DNA of 64,000 nt from CAVPCY01 sp963702525 (GCA_963702525.1 CAVPCY010000021.1:136287-200286), one strand, 5' to 3'. Counted from the stretch's first letter, positions 32,483-42,021 are shown. A program made the numbers and translations. Notes: generated from the sequence alone by a model not told the origin.

Positions 32483-33664
32483 CTACACCGGAACCACTTC
32501 GAGCGCACCCGCGTCAGAGAACGACAGCCCCGCATCAGTCACTGCGTATGTGACGAGCTTCAGGTTCGACCACTCTTGGCTTCGAGCCGGCCTGCGCTGC
32601 GTCATGAAGCTTCGCTTCCCAACTTCCGACACAAACTCCGCCACATCGGGCGCGAAGTCAGCCGCAATCAGGTGCGCCGCAATCATTGAGTAGTCGCCAT
32701 GAGCGTACTCGTCCCGAATCCAGTCCACGTACTTCATAGTCTGCTCGACGTCCCAGCGCGAAGCCGTGTCCTTCTTGAGCTCGCATACCAAGTACTCCGC
32801 AATCGTGGGGCGGTACCCCGGAATCCAGCGGTATCCGAAGACATCCATCTTGTCCATGTAGTCGATGGGCTTGAATGGGGAGGCCACAACCTGGTGCGAG
32901 AGATAGTCCCAGCGGCCAATCGCCTGCTGTGCACTGGAGCCCTCACGGGTCAGTTGGGCAAGAAGGCCTGCTTCCAGAGCCATCTCGTGTCGCAGCCGGT
33001 CTCCATTGCGACAACCGAGGACAACGGACTCGGCGCTAAGCGAGTAGGCGCCCTTGGAGACAAGGTCAGCGATTCTGGAGTGAGTCACCACTTGCCTGTC
33101 TTCGAACACGCTCTCTCCCGGCTTCGGGTCGGCCAACGCTGGCTGGTTGGCCTTGTAGATGGCGTTCTTGAATGCCTGGTTCTCTTCATCATCGAACTTG
33201 ATGAACGACAGCTTCCACATCGCTCGCAGAATCCGGAAGGCGCTCGGCTCGGACGCGAGAACATCATCCATATCCACGCCAGCTGTGAAGAAGTCCGGCG
33301 CGCCGCGAAAGACGCACACCCACCGCTGGGACTTCCCGTCTTCAATGGCCTTGTCCCCTACCAACCATTCGGCGGCGTGGGCCTCGCCCGCCGCCTCAAC
33401 ATCCGGCCGTGATGCCCCAGGGAAGTTCTCGAAGCTGGAACTGCCGCCAATCGATATCATCTCGCCGACGCCATAGATGCGACGGTGTATGAAGAAGTAC
33501 ACGTTGTCCCCTGGGCGCATGGTCGCGTAGTCGGCGAATGTCCCTTCCGCTGGACCGCTCCAGATACCATTTCGAGGCTCCCCGACGAGAGTCGAGTATG
33601 TTCCAGTCTCCATGCACTCACGCATCGCGTCCTCGCTGTTGACCAGAAACAGGTAGCCTGCCAT
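32483..33664 (-). CDS. EVE-domain protein with C-terminal PD-(D/E)XK-like nuclease
   Basis: This intact 393-residue gene has two parts. Residues about 1-170 resemble an EVE/PUA-like modified-base reader (GYLFLVNS, GDNVYFFIHRRIYGVGEM, RWVCVF, WKLSFIKFDDEENQAFKNAI). Residues about 220-330 look like a PD-(D/E)XK nuclease: E231, D274 (MDVFGYRW), then E295-L-K297 in YLVCELKKD and a helix with Q308. This architecture fits modification-dependent (type IV-like) restriction; that role is inference. It is divergent from the Sau3AI-type gene, with 63 bp between the starts. Confidence 0.7.
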   Translation of the reverse strand: MAGYLFLVNSEDAMRECMETGTYSTLVGEPRNGIWSGPAEGTFADYATMRPGDNVYFFIHRRIYGVGEMISIGGSSSFENFPGASRPDVEAAGEAHAAEWLVGDKAIEDGKSQRWVCVFRGAPDFFTAGVDMDDVLASEPSAFRILRAMWKLSFIKFDDEENQAFKNAIYKANQPALADPKPGESVFEDRQVVTHSRIADLVSKGAYSLSAESVVLGCRNGDRLRHEMALEAGLLAQLTREGSSAQQAIGRWDYLSHQVVASPFKPIDYMDKMDVFGYRWIPGYRPTIAEYLVCELKKDTASRWDVEQTMKYVDWIRDEYAHGDYSMIAAHLIAADFAPDVAEFVSEVGKRSFMTQRRPARSQEWSNLKLVTYAVTDAGLSFSDAGALEVVPV

Positions 33665-33727
33665 TAGCTAGCCCTCCGACCCTCGCGTCGCCCCGACCCA
33701 TTCGGATGCTACCCGTAGGAGGTCCGA

Positions 33728-35072
33728 GTGACCGCTCCCCGCCCATACGACCCCACCTCGCCGACCTCCATCGTCGCGTTCGCGGAGCGTCTCAGTCGGC
33801 CACTCCCTTACGCGAGGCCCTCGGCTGACCGTCCGCCCTGCCATCGACTTCACCTCGCAACAAGGGCGGCTTCGGCAACGCGCTCGAGCGCCACTACTTC
33901 GGCTACGAGCCCAACAGCCGCCCGGAACCGGACTTCGCCGAGGCCGGAATCGAACTGAAGGCGACGCCGCTCAAGACCGTCCGCGAACGAAGCTCGTCGC
34001 CAAGGAGCGGCTCGTCCTCGGGATGATCGACTACATGGACATCATCTCCGAGGAGTGGGAGTCCAGCTCGTTCATCAAGAAGAACACCCACCTGCTTCTG
34101 GTCTTCTACCTGCACGAGGCCGACAAGGACCCGCGGGACTACGTCGTCAAGATCGTGCGGATGTGGGACTTCCCTGCCGAGGACCTCGAGATCATCCACC
34201 AGGACTGGGAGACAATCGTCGAGAAGGTGCGCGCCGGCCTCGCCCACGAACTCTCGGAGGGCGACACACTCTACCTGGGCGCATGCACCAAGAGCTCGGA
34301 TTCGTCGCGTGCGTCGCACGCAGCCGTACTCCGCAGAGCCCGCCAAGCCGCGCGCGTTCTCGCTCAAGGCTTCGTACATGAACACGATCATCGACGACAG
34401 CCTCGAACTGAAGCCCGTGGCTAGCAGCCGAAGTGTCGCCGAGGCGTCCGTCTTCGAGGACGCGATCGCGCGCCGGTTCGAGCCCTACATCGGGATGCCC
34501 GCAGACGACATCGCGGACCGGCTCGGCCTCCGCACCGAACCCCAGTCCAAAGAGCTACTACGCGCTTCATCACCAAGCGCATCCTCGGCCTCGCGGAGAT
34601 GATCGCGTCGCCGAGTTCGAGAAGGCCGACATCCAGGTCAAGACCATGCGGCTGCTCCCCAACTGGGCGGCCAAAGGAGGACATCTCGTTCCCGGCATTC
34701 AAGTACCTCGAGCTCGTCGAGCAGGAGTGGGAATCGAGCGAGCTTCGAGCGCCTCGCTGTCGAAGCGCTTCTTCTTCGTCATCTACCAGCTCGACACGCA
34801 GCGACGTCCCGACACTCGTGGGCACCCGCTTCTGGACGATGCCGTGAGCGACGTGGAGCAGCTACGCGCGCACGTGCTTCGATGAGACGGTCTCGCGCAT
34901 TCAAGAGGACCGCGCGGAGTACCTCCCGAAGAAGTCCGAGAACCCGGCCGTCCACGTGCGGCCACACGGGCGCGACTCGACGCGACACCATTCCCACGCC
35001 GTCGGGTCGATGGTCGTGCAAGAAGTCGTTCTGGCTGAACGGAGCTACATCAAGGACCAGTTGGGTCTCTGA
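33728..35072 (+). CDS. Sau3AI/MutH-family type II restriction endonuclease (frameshifted)
   Basis: The MutH/Sau3AI fold is clear: KGGFGNALERHYFGYEPNS, PEPDFAEAGIELKATPLKT (the catalytic D, E-x-K), KERLVLGMIDYMDI, THLLLVFYLHEADKDPRDYV and ELSEGDTLYLGACTK. AFSLKASYMNTII and a second MutH-like C-terminal half (YIGMPADDIADRLGL ... SYIKDQLGL) follow. The total of about 448 residues is close to Sau3AI. Sau3AI cuts at GATC; the same target here is inferred. Frame changes occur near 33,810, 33,850, 33,985, 34,305, 34,560, 34,600, 34,670, 34,745 and 34,870. The GTG start follows AGGAGGTCC. Confidence 0.83.
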
Positions 35073-35234
35073 GCTGCTGGGTGTCACACCCCCGAACTAA
35101 TGTTCGCTTCCGGGCTTGATCTCCGACCCTTCGACCGCGCTAGAATGGAGCCGACCCGCATCGCGGTCGAGTCTTCACCGCCACGACGCCGACTGGCGCT
35201 CGTGAGCCACGAAAGACCGGAAGGGAACCATACT

Positions 35235-36563
35235 GTGACTGCACGCGCGAAACGCGCCTCGAAGGCGCGCCGCAACCTGTTGGTGATGTCGTCGAACTGT
35301 TCGCCGGCGTCGGAGGATTCCGCCTCGGTCTCGAAGGCAAGCCCGCCGAGTGGCGCGGCCCGACGACGAGACCCCGGCCCATGGCGCGTCACCTGGTCCA
35401 ACCAGTGGGAGCCCGGCACCAAGATCCAGCACGCCTTCGACTGCTACGCCGAGCGATTCCCCGAGGGCATCCACTGCAACGAGGACATCGCCGAGGTCGA
35501 ACCTCGACGAGATCCCCGAGCACGAGCTCCTCGTCGGCGGCTTCCCGTGCCAGGACTACTCCGTCGCCAAGCCGCTCAACCAGGCGCACGGCATCCAGGG
35601 CCGCAAGGGCGTCCTCTGGTGGGAGATCCACCGCATCCTCGAGGCCAAGCGCCCGCGGTTCGTGATGCTCGAGAACGTCGATCGCCTGCTCAAGTCGCCC
35701 GGCAGCCAGCGCGGGCGCGACTTCGCCATCATCCTCGCGACCATGTCCGACCTCGGATACCTGGTCGAGTGGCGCGTCATCAACGCCGCCGAGTACGGCT
35801 TCCCCCAGCGCCGACGCCGCGTCTTCATCATCGGTCGCAGAATCGATGAGACCCTCGCACCGAGGGCTTCGACGGCTTCTCCTGGATCGACCACCGAGGG
35901 CGTGCTGGCCAGGTCGCTGCCCTGCACCTCGCCCAACGGCGAAGCCACGCACGCGCCCGACTTCGTCATCAAGGGCGAGCCGCACGAGGTCTCCGAGCGG
36001 TTCGGCCACGGCCTCAAGCTGAGCCCCTTCCTCAACGCTGGCGTGATGCTGCGCCGAGAGGTCTGGACCCGCAAGGTGGCTGCCGGCCTACGACGGCCCG
36101 TTCGAGCTGCTGTCATCCGTCCTTGTGCCGGACTCCGAGGTCCCCGACGAGTACTTCATCGCCCCCGAGAGGCTCGGCGAATCCGGAGTCGCCCAACCCG
36201 GGCACGTGGCGCTACCTGAAGTTCGCCAAGAACGAAGAGCGCGTCCACAAGGGCAGCGGCACGGCATACCTGTACACCGAGGGCGGGCTGCCCTTCCCGG
36301 ACCCGACGACCGCGCCGCGCGCACGATTCTGACGGGCGAAGGCGGGACCGCGCCCTCGCGCTTCAAGCATGTGGTCGCGACCGCCGACGGCCGCTATCGG
36401 CGACTGACCCCCGTCGAGCTCGAGCGGCTCAACGGCTTCCCCGATGACTGGACCGCGGGGATGCCCGACACGCAAGCGCGCGTTCTGCATGGGCAACGCG
36501 CTTGTCGTCGGCGTGGTCGAGCGAATCGGGCAGCGTCATGGCGCACGGACCTCGCCGAGATGA
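35235..36563 (+). CDS. C5-cytosine DNA methyltransferase, M.Sau3AI-like (frameshifted)
   Basis: Standard m5C motifs appear in order: I VELFAGVGGFRLGLEG, IV LLVGGFPCQDYSVA with the catalytic Cys, VI FVMLENVDRLL, VIII QRRRRVFIIG, IX/X TILTGEGG...SRF and AFCMGNALVVGVV. The region between VIII and IX is the target recognition domain (PDEYFIAPERL, KFAKNEERVHKGSGTAYLY). It protects DNA from the partner endonuclease just upstream. Frame changes near 35,275, 35,380, 35,500, 35,860, 36,085, 36,195, 36,305 and 36,480. The likely GTG start is 162 bp after the endonuclease stop. Confidence 0.85.
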
Positions 36564-36591
36564 AGGCGACGGCCCCGGCAGGGTGACGCCG

Positions 36592-37052
36592 ATGCCTCAG
36601 CTGCCACCAAACCCTCCCGCGTCCTCGCCGGCACGCGCAAGACCATGCAGGCGAACCGCGGCAAGAACACGAAGCCCGAACTCGAGCTGCGGCGGCTGCT
36701 CCGCGAAGCCGGCTACCCCGGCTATCGGCTGCACTGGAAGAAGGCGCCCGGGCATCCGGACATCGCGTACCCGGGCCGCAAGGTCGCCATCTTCGTGAAC
36801 GGCTGCTACTGGCACCGGTGCCCGCACTGCGACCCGCCGCATGCCGAAGTCGAACCCCGAGTTCTGGGAAGCGAAGTTCGACGCTGAACCGAGAGCGCGA
36901 TGCGCGCAAGACCGCAGAACTCGAGAAGGCATGGATGGACCGTAATCACGGTCTGGGAGTGCAGGATTCTGCAGGATTTGCCCTTGATAATCCTGGCGCT
37001 TCGCGGGGCGGTGACCAGTGATAGGGCGGTTGCGCAGAACCGGCGCGCCTAA
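36592..37052 (+). CDS. vsr: Very short patch repair endonuclease Vsr (frameshifted)
   Basis: Vsr signatures are present: MQANRGKNTKPELELRRLL, YRLHWKKAPGHPDIAYPGRK, VAIFVNGCYWHRCPHC (zinc/active-site region), PKSNPEFWEAKFDA and WTVITVWECRILQD. The enzyme nicks beside T:G mismatches created when 5-methylcytosine deaminates. It therefore fits behind an m5C methyltransferase. Frame shifts near 36,615, 36,840, 36,888 and 36,935 interrupt it. The start at 36,592 is a best guess. Confidence 0.83.
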
Positions 37053-37199
37053 AGCGAGAACCCCAGGCGGCCGATGAACAGGTTGCTGGCCAGGGGGATG
37101 CCGCTGAACCCATGTAGGCAAACGCACCGGTATCCGCGGCATCCCCGTACTAGCGCCGCGGACCCATTCCCTACCCCCCCCTGCGCAGACGACCACCGT

Positions 37200-37880
37200 C
37201 TACCCAGCGCGACCTCCGCGAACGCCAGGCCACGAGCTCAAAGCCACGCGCAGCTTCGCCACCGCCCTCTCAACCATCCCCCTCACCCGCTCGAACTCCC
37301 CGTTCGGCTCCCCCGTCTCCTCATCGCAGTACAGCCCCCGCCGCACCTCGATCATCACCGACTTCACGCGCGCGTCCCGGCGGTAGTACTCCAGCGGCAC
37401 CATCGTCCCCGAGAACGGCGTGTCCCGACTCACCACCAGCCCCTCGGCAGTGAACGCGCGCTCGAGCGCCTCGGCCATCTCGGCAGGCGTGTGGAACGGA
37501 TCGGTCCCGATGCAGATGTCCGGTCGAGGCACCGTCTGGCTCGGCTCGCTCGGAAGCGGCACCGTGGGAAACGAGTGGCAATCCAGGATCAGGCACGTGC
37601 CGAACCGCTCGAGGCGCGAGCGAACCAGCGCCGTGAGCCCCTCGTGGTAGGGCTCGTAGAGGTTCTCGATGAAGCTCCGCGCGCGTGGCGTCGTCGATCT
37701 CGCGCAGCAGCTCGCCCTGCGTCGAGCGCGTGTAGAGGACTCCCTGGCCCACGGCCGCCATCGGCTCCTCGGCGTCGTCGACGAACCGCTCGGGGTCGAA
37801 GATCAGTCGCGGGACGGTGCCGACGAACATCGCGCCGCCGTAGCGCGTCACCCACGAGAAGAGGCGGTCGGCGTAGCCAA
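37200..37880 (-). pseudogene. N-formylglutamate amidohydrolase, 5'-truncated
   Basis: The body of the family is clear: YADRLFSWVTRYGGAMFVGT, PRLIFDPERFVDDAEEPMAA, VLYTRSTQGELLREID, LYEPYHEGLTALV, CLILDCHSFPTVP, PRPDICIGTDPFHTP and VMIEVRRGLYCDEETGEPN. The N-terminal part with the conserved IPHSG motif is missing; homology stops near 37,880, just where the AbiE region begins. Two frameshifts (near 37,690 and 37,570) are also present. Intact enzymes release formate from N-formylglutamate in histidine breakdown, a route related to ftcD at 21.7-23.4 kb. Confidence 0.75.
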
Positions 37881-38050
37881 CCTTCGGGTTGTGCACCCGA
37901 CACCCCAACAAGCTGAGTCCCTCGGGAGTCCGCTTTGTCGTTCCATACGCCCAATGCGGCCGATATTGACGCACTACATGTTTCACTTGACAGAAGCGAT
38001 GTCGTCTACAACACTTATCGCGTCCAATACTGACGCTTTAGGTGGTCGTA

Positions 38051-38845
38051 ATGACAGAAGCACGTGCTATCACCAAGAGTCTCGCGCCACTTCTTGAGAT
38101 TCTCGAACTGGACCAACCGAGAGTCGTCACGACCTCGGACCTGGCCGAAGCGGCAACCCAAGTGGGCCTCGAATGGGCACCCCGCGACATCGCTCGCCGA
38201 CTACTCGAAAGAGGGTGGCTCCTGCCACTCAGGACACGCGGAGCGTGGGAATTCGCACCGGGGGCCCGAGCAGGGGCCTACGGTGCCGGCGACCCGTTCA
38301 TCGAGCTCAGGGCCACCCTCAGAAAGCGGCCGAGTTCCCCCTTCACCGTTGCCGCGGAATCGGCTGCGTATCTGCTGGGCCTCTCGAGCCGCCAGCCGGA
38401 TCCCCAGGTGTTGGGAGCGCCCTCGGGCGTTCGGATGCCGACAGCTCTCGAGGGATTCCGTGTCGTGCGGTGGCAGCCAGTCAGCCCAGTCAAGATCAAA
38501 GACGGCCTCCCCACGTGGTCTGTGGAGACGCTGCTCGCCTTCCTCTCTTCGAAGCCGGCCCGCTACAGAGACTGGCCGAACGTCCCCGAGTGGGTTCGAA
38601 GCGCCTTCCAGGACGTGGACATTGAAGCGCTCGAGCGGGAACTGGACGGCGAAGCCCGCAGCTCTTGGATGCGTGCCGCATACCTCGCACACAGAGCAGG
38701 CGCTCAGGACGCGTCTCAACGCCTCCTCGACGCCGCACCCCAAGGCGCTGGCCCCTACCGCCTTGTGGCGCGTGAGGAGCCGGGCAGCTACTCCGCGCGC
38801 TTCGAGATCGTCGACTCCATCGACCGATGGGTGACATCGGAGTGA
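38051..38845 (+). CDS. abiEi: AbiEi-type antitoxin / transcriptional regulator
   Basis: The 264-residue protein has an N-terminal winged helix (VVTTSDLAEAATQVGLEWAP, then ARRLLERGWLLPLRTRGAWE). A larger C-terminal domain contains FTVAAESAAYLLGLSSRQP and PVSPVKIKDGLPTWSVETLL. This is the layout of AbiEi antitoxins, which repress their own operon and counter the AbiEii toxin. AGGTGG precedes the ATG. Direct repeats TATTGACGC (37,965) and TACTGACGC (38,028) upstream may be binding sites. It overlaps abiEii by 19 bp. No frameshift is present. Confidence 0.85.
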   Translation: MTEARAITKSLAPLLEILELDQPRVVTTSDLAEAATQVGLEWAPRDIARRLLERGWLLPLRTRGAWEFAPGARAGAYGAGDPFIELRATLRKRPSSPFTVAAESAAYLLGLSSRQPDPQVLGAPSGVRMPTALEGFRVVRWQPVSPVKIKDGLPTWSVETLLAFLSSKPARYRDWPNVPEWVRSAFQDVDIEALERELDGEARSSWMRAAYLAHRAGAQDASQRLLDAAPQGAGPYRLVAREEPGSYSARFEIVDSIDRWVTSE

Positions 38846-39717
38846 TAACCGAAGGCCACCTCGCCCGGCACTACCAAGGCCAGAAGGGCGGCCGCGGGCC
38901 GGCGATCATCGACATCGCCCAAGACCACCTGCTGGCGCACCTAGAACGTGAAGGCGTGTTCGAGCTCGGCATCTCACTGAAGGGCGGCACGTCAGTTCGC
39001 AAGTTCCGAGCGGGAAACCAGGGGCGCTTTTCGACCGACCTCGATTTCGCAGGACTGGACGACGCCAGCGCGGAGCTTCTGCTCGATTGCATCGACGGCT
39101 CCACAGTCGGACCGTTCACGTTCGGTATCGAACCCATCAACGGCACGCTGCGAGCCAAGCTCCTCATTGCGAGCCCATTCGGCCAGGCCGACGACGTTCC
39201 CGCTCGTGTTGATGTCGGCCGCCGTCCGCTATGGCTCGCCCCGAGATGCTCCCGCTCCTACCGCTCGCGATACATCGCACCTATGACTTCGAAATGCCGA
39301 TGATTCCGACCGCGCGCTCTGAGGAGGTCATCGCCGAGAAGCTCGCGCGCTATCGCCGACACTCACTGGCGCGCGACCTGTACGATCTCGCGTGGTTCGC
39401 AGGCAAGGCCGTTTGACGAGTCGTTGGTTCGGGAGATGACTGTGTTGAAGGTCTGGGGCGACGTGGTCCAGGAAGGCCTCGGCGACAAGCCGTTCACTCC
39501 CGAAGACATCCTGAAGGAACGCAGCGCCGCCGACTTCGAGCCGGAGGCCATCGGCTACCTCACTCGTCCCGTACAGATGGAAGAGTGGATCGCGCTCGTC
39601 CGGAATCGCTTCTCATTCCTCAGCCAACTTGACGAGGACCAACTCGAGATCAGCCGGTGCAGCAAGGGCGAGGAATGGCTGGTCGGTCAGCGAATAGGGG
39701 TCCTCAGAGGTGCATGA
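38827..39717 (+). CDS. abiEii: AbiEii-type nucleotidyltransferase toxin (frameshifted)
   Basis: The DNA-polymerase-beta-like core motif LKGGTSVRKFRAGNQGRFS plus TDLDFAG gives the G-G-T-S and D-x-D residues that transfer nucleotides. Later family segments are HRTYDFEMPMIPTARSEEVI, AEKLARYRRHSLARDLYDL and VLKVWGDVVQEGLGDKPF. AbiEii toxins pyrophosphorylate or nucleotidylate targets such as tRNA ends and cause abortive infection. Frame changes lie near 39,240 and 39,410. A GTG at 38,842 is a possible alternative start. The stop at 39,717 is the last feature I assign to the left genome. Confidence 0.85.
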
Positions 39718-39748
39718 TCAGCGGCGAGCGCCCTTCGGCGCGGCCCGC

Positions 39749-39940
39749 CTACAGCGAGTCCCGCTTGGTGGCGTCCAGGTCCACCTGGATGCGCTGCCCG
39801 TCCTCGGTCTCCATGCGGACCTCTTCGCGCGACTCGTACTCCTCGCGCACCCCCAGGACCTGGCGGAGCTCGGCGCCGTCCGACCTGAACGCCCCGCCGA
39901 ACCGAGCGCCTCGGACGCTCTCCGGGCAAGGCCGTGGCAC
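39749..39940 (-). CDS. Possible C-terminal fragment of an unknown protein
   Basis: A 63-residue reading (GGAFRSDGAELRQVLGVREE, ending LDATKRDSL) has protein-like composition and a proper stop, but no ribosome binding site. It sits only nine bases from the divergent ADP-ribosylglycohydrolase start. It may be a real small gene, a shadow, or a fragment cut at the suspected join of two genomes. Confidence 0.35.
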   Translation of the reverse strand: MPRPCPESVRGARFGGAFRSDGAELRQVLGVREEYESREEVRMETEDGQRIQVDLDATKRDSL

Positions 39941-39949
39941 AGGCTCGGG

Positions 39950-41014
39950 ATGAACGCGCCGGACCGCGAGAGCGAGGGCTTCCCGGCGAGGCTGCTGAAG
40001 GGTCGGGCGGAGGCTGACGCCGGGCGTCTCGCTCGGGCCCAGGGCTGCTTCCTGGGCCAGCTGGCGGGAGACAACCTGGGGGCGCTGGTGGAGTTCGCCG
40101 ACGAGGCGGGTATCCGCCGGAGCCACCCGGACGGCCCGCGCCGCCTCGTGGACGGGGGAGTCTGGAACATCCTCGCCGGCCAGCCGACCGACGACTCCGA
40201 GATGGCCCTTGCGCTGGCCCGATCGATCCTGGAGCGCGGCCGCTTCGAGCGCGAGGCGGCCCTCGAGGCCTACCGCAAGTGGCTGCGCTCGTCGCCTTTC
40301 GACGTCGGCGGGACGGTCGGAGCGGCCCTGCGCGACCACCCGAACCCCGGAAGCCAGGCCAACGGCTCGGTGATGCGGGCGGCCCCACTCGGGATCCACG
40401 CGGTCGCGCTCGCCCCCCCGCTCGCGGCGGAGCTCGCGCGCCAGGACAGCAGCCTGACCCACCCGAGCCCCGTGTGCGGGGACGCGGCCGCCGCGTTCGT
40501 GGTGGCGGTGAGCCACGCGATCCGGGAGGGGGACGGCCCCGAGGCTGCCTGGCGCGCCGCCGTCGAGTGGGCCGCCGGCGCCGGCGCCGCCCGCCTCGTG
40601 ATCGAGGCGCTCGAGGCGGCGCGGCTCGCCGCCCCGGTGTGCGACGGCGAGAGCCAGGGCTGGGTGAAGGTGGCGCTGCAGAACGCCTTCCACGAGCTGC
40701 TGCACGCACCGAGCCTCGAGGAAGGCGTCGTGGCCACGGTGCGGCGGGGCGGCGACACCGACACGAACGCCGCGATCGCGGGGGCGCTGCTCGGGGCCGT
40801 GCACGGGCGGGAGGCGGTGCCCGCGCAGTGGCGGGCGATGGTCCTGAGCTGCCGGCCGCTGCCGCCGCGGGCGCGCCGGCCCCGCCCGCGGGCGTACTGG
40901 CCGGTGGACGTGATGGAGATCGCGGAGAGGCTGCTGCTGGCCGGCGCGCCGGAGCCGCAGCCGGCGCCGGCGCCACGCGAGAGAAGGCCCGCGAGGGCCG
41001 GGAGGGGACGATGA
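39950..41014 (+). CDS. ADP-ribosylglycohydrolase family protein
   Basis: The dinuclear-metal DraG/ARH fold is shown by CFLGQLAGDNLGALVEF, the acidic motif PTDDSEMALALARSI, GSVMRAAPLGIHA and the C-terminal metal motif GGDTDTNAAIAGALLGA. The family removes ADP-ribose from proteins or small molecules. The protein is soluble, 354 residues, with a Pro/Arg-rich tail. Its stop overlaps the ATG of the RidA-like gene (ATGA). The ATG at 39,950 has only a weak upstream Shine-Dalgarno. Confidence 0.88.
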   Translation: MNAPDRESEGFPARLLKGRAEADAGRLARAQGCFLGQLAGDNLGALVEFADEAGIRRSHPDGPRRLVDGGVWNILAGQPTDDSEMALALARSILERGRFEREAALEAYRKWLRSSPFDVGGTVGAALRDHPNPGSQANGSVMRAAPLGIHAVALAPPLAAELARQDSSLTHPSPVCGDAAAAFVVAVSHAIREGDGPEAAWRAAVEWAAGAGAARLVIEALEAARLAAPVCDGESQGWVKVALQNAFHELLHAPSLEEGVVATVRRGGDTDTNAAIAGALLGAVHGREAVPAQWRAMVLSCRPLPPRARRPRPRAYWPVDVMEIAERLLLAGAPEPQPAPAPRERRPARAGRGR

Positions 41015-41470
41015 GGCGAAAGGTCGTGATGGTCGGTGTTTTCCTGGCGGGCCTGGCGGTGGGGTCGGGCACCTTCGGGGCGAAGGCGGCCCCGGTGCGC
41101 AAGTACATCAACCTCCCGGGGCGCGCGGTGACGCGCGCCGTTCAGCGACGCGGTGCTGGTGGGCGACACCCTCTATCTTGCCGGGCGCATCGGCTTCCTG
41201 CCCGGCACCCGCAAGCTGCCGGCCACCGCTGAGGAGGAAGCCCGGCTCGTGCTCGACCAGTACAAGACCGTCCTCGCCGAGGCGGGGATGACCATGGACG
41301 ACCTCGTCTCCGTGCAGGTCTTCTGCTCCGACGTGTCGCTCTTCGACACGTGGAACAAGGTCTACCCGACCTACTTCGGCAAGGACCTGCCGGCCCGCGC
41401 GTTCCTCGGGTCGGGTCCGCTCCTCTTCGGCGCCCGCTTCGAGATGCAGGGGATCGCGGTCCGGCGCTAG
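41011..41470 (+). CDS. Exported RidA/YjgF-family protein (one frameshift)
   Basis: A signal peptide (VVMVGVFLAGLAVGSGTFG) precedes a RidA fold: FSDAVLVGDTLYLAGRIG, LVLDQYKTVLAEAGMTMDD and a C-terminal region PARAFLGSGPLLFGARFEMQ. Cytoplasmic RidA hydrolyses reactive enamine/imine intermediates. Export is less common, so function is uncertain. A frameshift near 41,141 lies between KYINLPGR and FSDAV. Translation is probably coupled to the preceding gene by ATGA overlap. Confidence 0.82.
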
Positions 41471-41967
41471 ACCGCCGGCGGCTGCATGCCGTAGGTCGTC
41501 CACTCTTCGCGGGCCGGACCGTAGACGCCGGGGACCTTCAGGCCGGCCTGGCGCATGAGCACGGTCATCTGGCCGCGGTGGTGCGCCTGGTGGACGACGA
41601 GGACCTGCAGCGACATCCCACGGGGCCACTTCTCCCCGTACATGTCGTCCTCGACCTCGAGCGTCGCGTCGGTCCAGCCCGAGACCCCTTCCGCGATCGC
41701 CTTCGAGGCCGCCTCGTAGGCCGCGACGATCGCCCCCGCCGAGGCCGGCGGGGGCGAGTCGTGGGCGGGCCCGCCGACCTTCAGGCCCGTGCGCTCCATC
41801 ATCTCGCCGGGTGTCGTCGCGAGGTGCCAGGCCAGGCGGCCGAGCGTGCGGTCGTCCTTCGTGACCGCCTGGCCGAGCGAGGCGTCCGTCAGCGCCCCGA
41901 GGACCTTCAGGGTCGACTCCTTCTCCTGCTCCCAAGCCTTCTGGAAATCCGCCACCCGCCGGAACAT
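41467..41967 (-). CDS. DinB-family metal-binding four-helix protein
   Basis: The 166-residue four-helix-bundle protein has the DinB histidine set: H48 (RLAWHLATTPGEMM) and the HQAHHRGQMTVLMRQAGL motif. DinB/DfsB-like proteins bind a divalent metal and often act as thiol transferases, with a role that varies by organism. The stop overlaps the RidA-like stop on the opposite strand. Confidence 0.87.
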   Translation of the reverse strand: MFRRVADFQKAWEQEKESTLKVLGALTDASLGQAVTKDDRTLGRLAWHLATTPGEMMERTGLKVGGPAHDSPPPASAGAIVAAYEAASKAIAEGVSGWTDATLEVEDDMYGEKWPRGMSLQVLVVHQAHHRGQMTVLMRQAGLKVPGVYGPAREEWTTYGMQPPAV

Positions 41968-42021
41968 GGGTCACCTCCGTTGTCGAAGCCCGCGTGGCGC
42001 GCAGGGTAGCACGCTCGCACC

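Noticed and set aside
33728..37052. Restriction-modification cassette read as dead because of frameshifts
   Set aside because: All catalytic motifs remain and the same kind of break occurs in housekeeping genes such as recQ, so error is more likely.
37053..37199. tRNA or attachment site between vsr and the amidohydrolase
   Set aside because: No cloverleaf or convincing direct repeats could be found.
37981..38050. Sigma70 promoter TTGACA at 37,987 for abiEi
   Set aside because: No acceptable -10 box 16-18 bp downstream.
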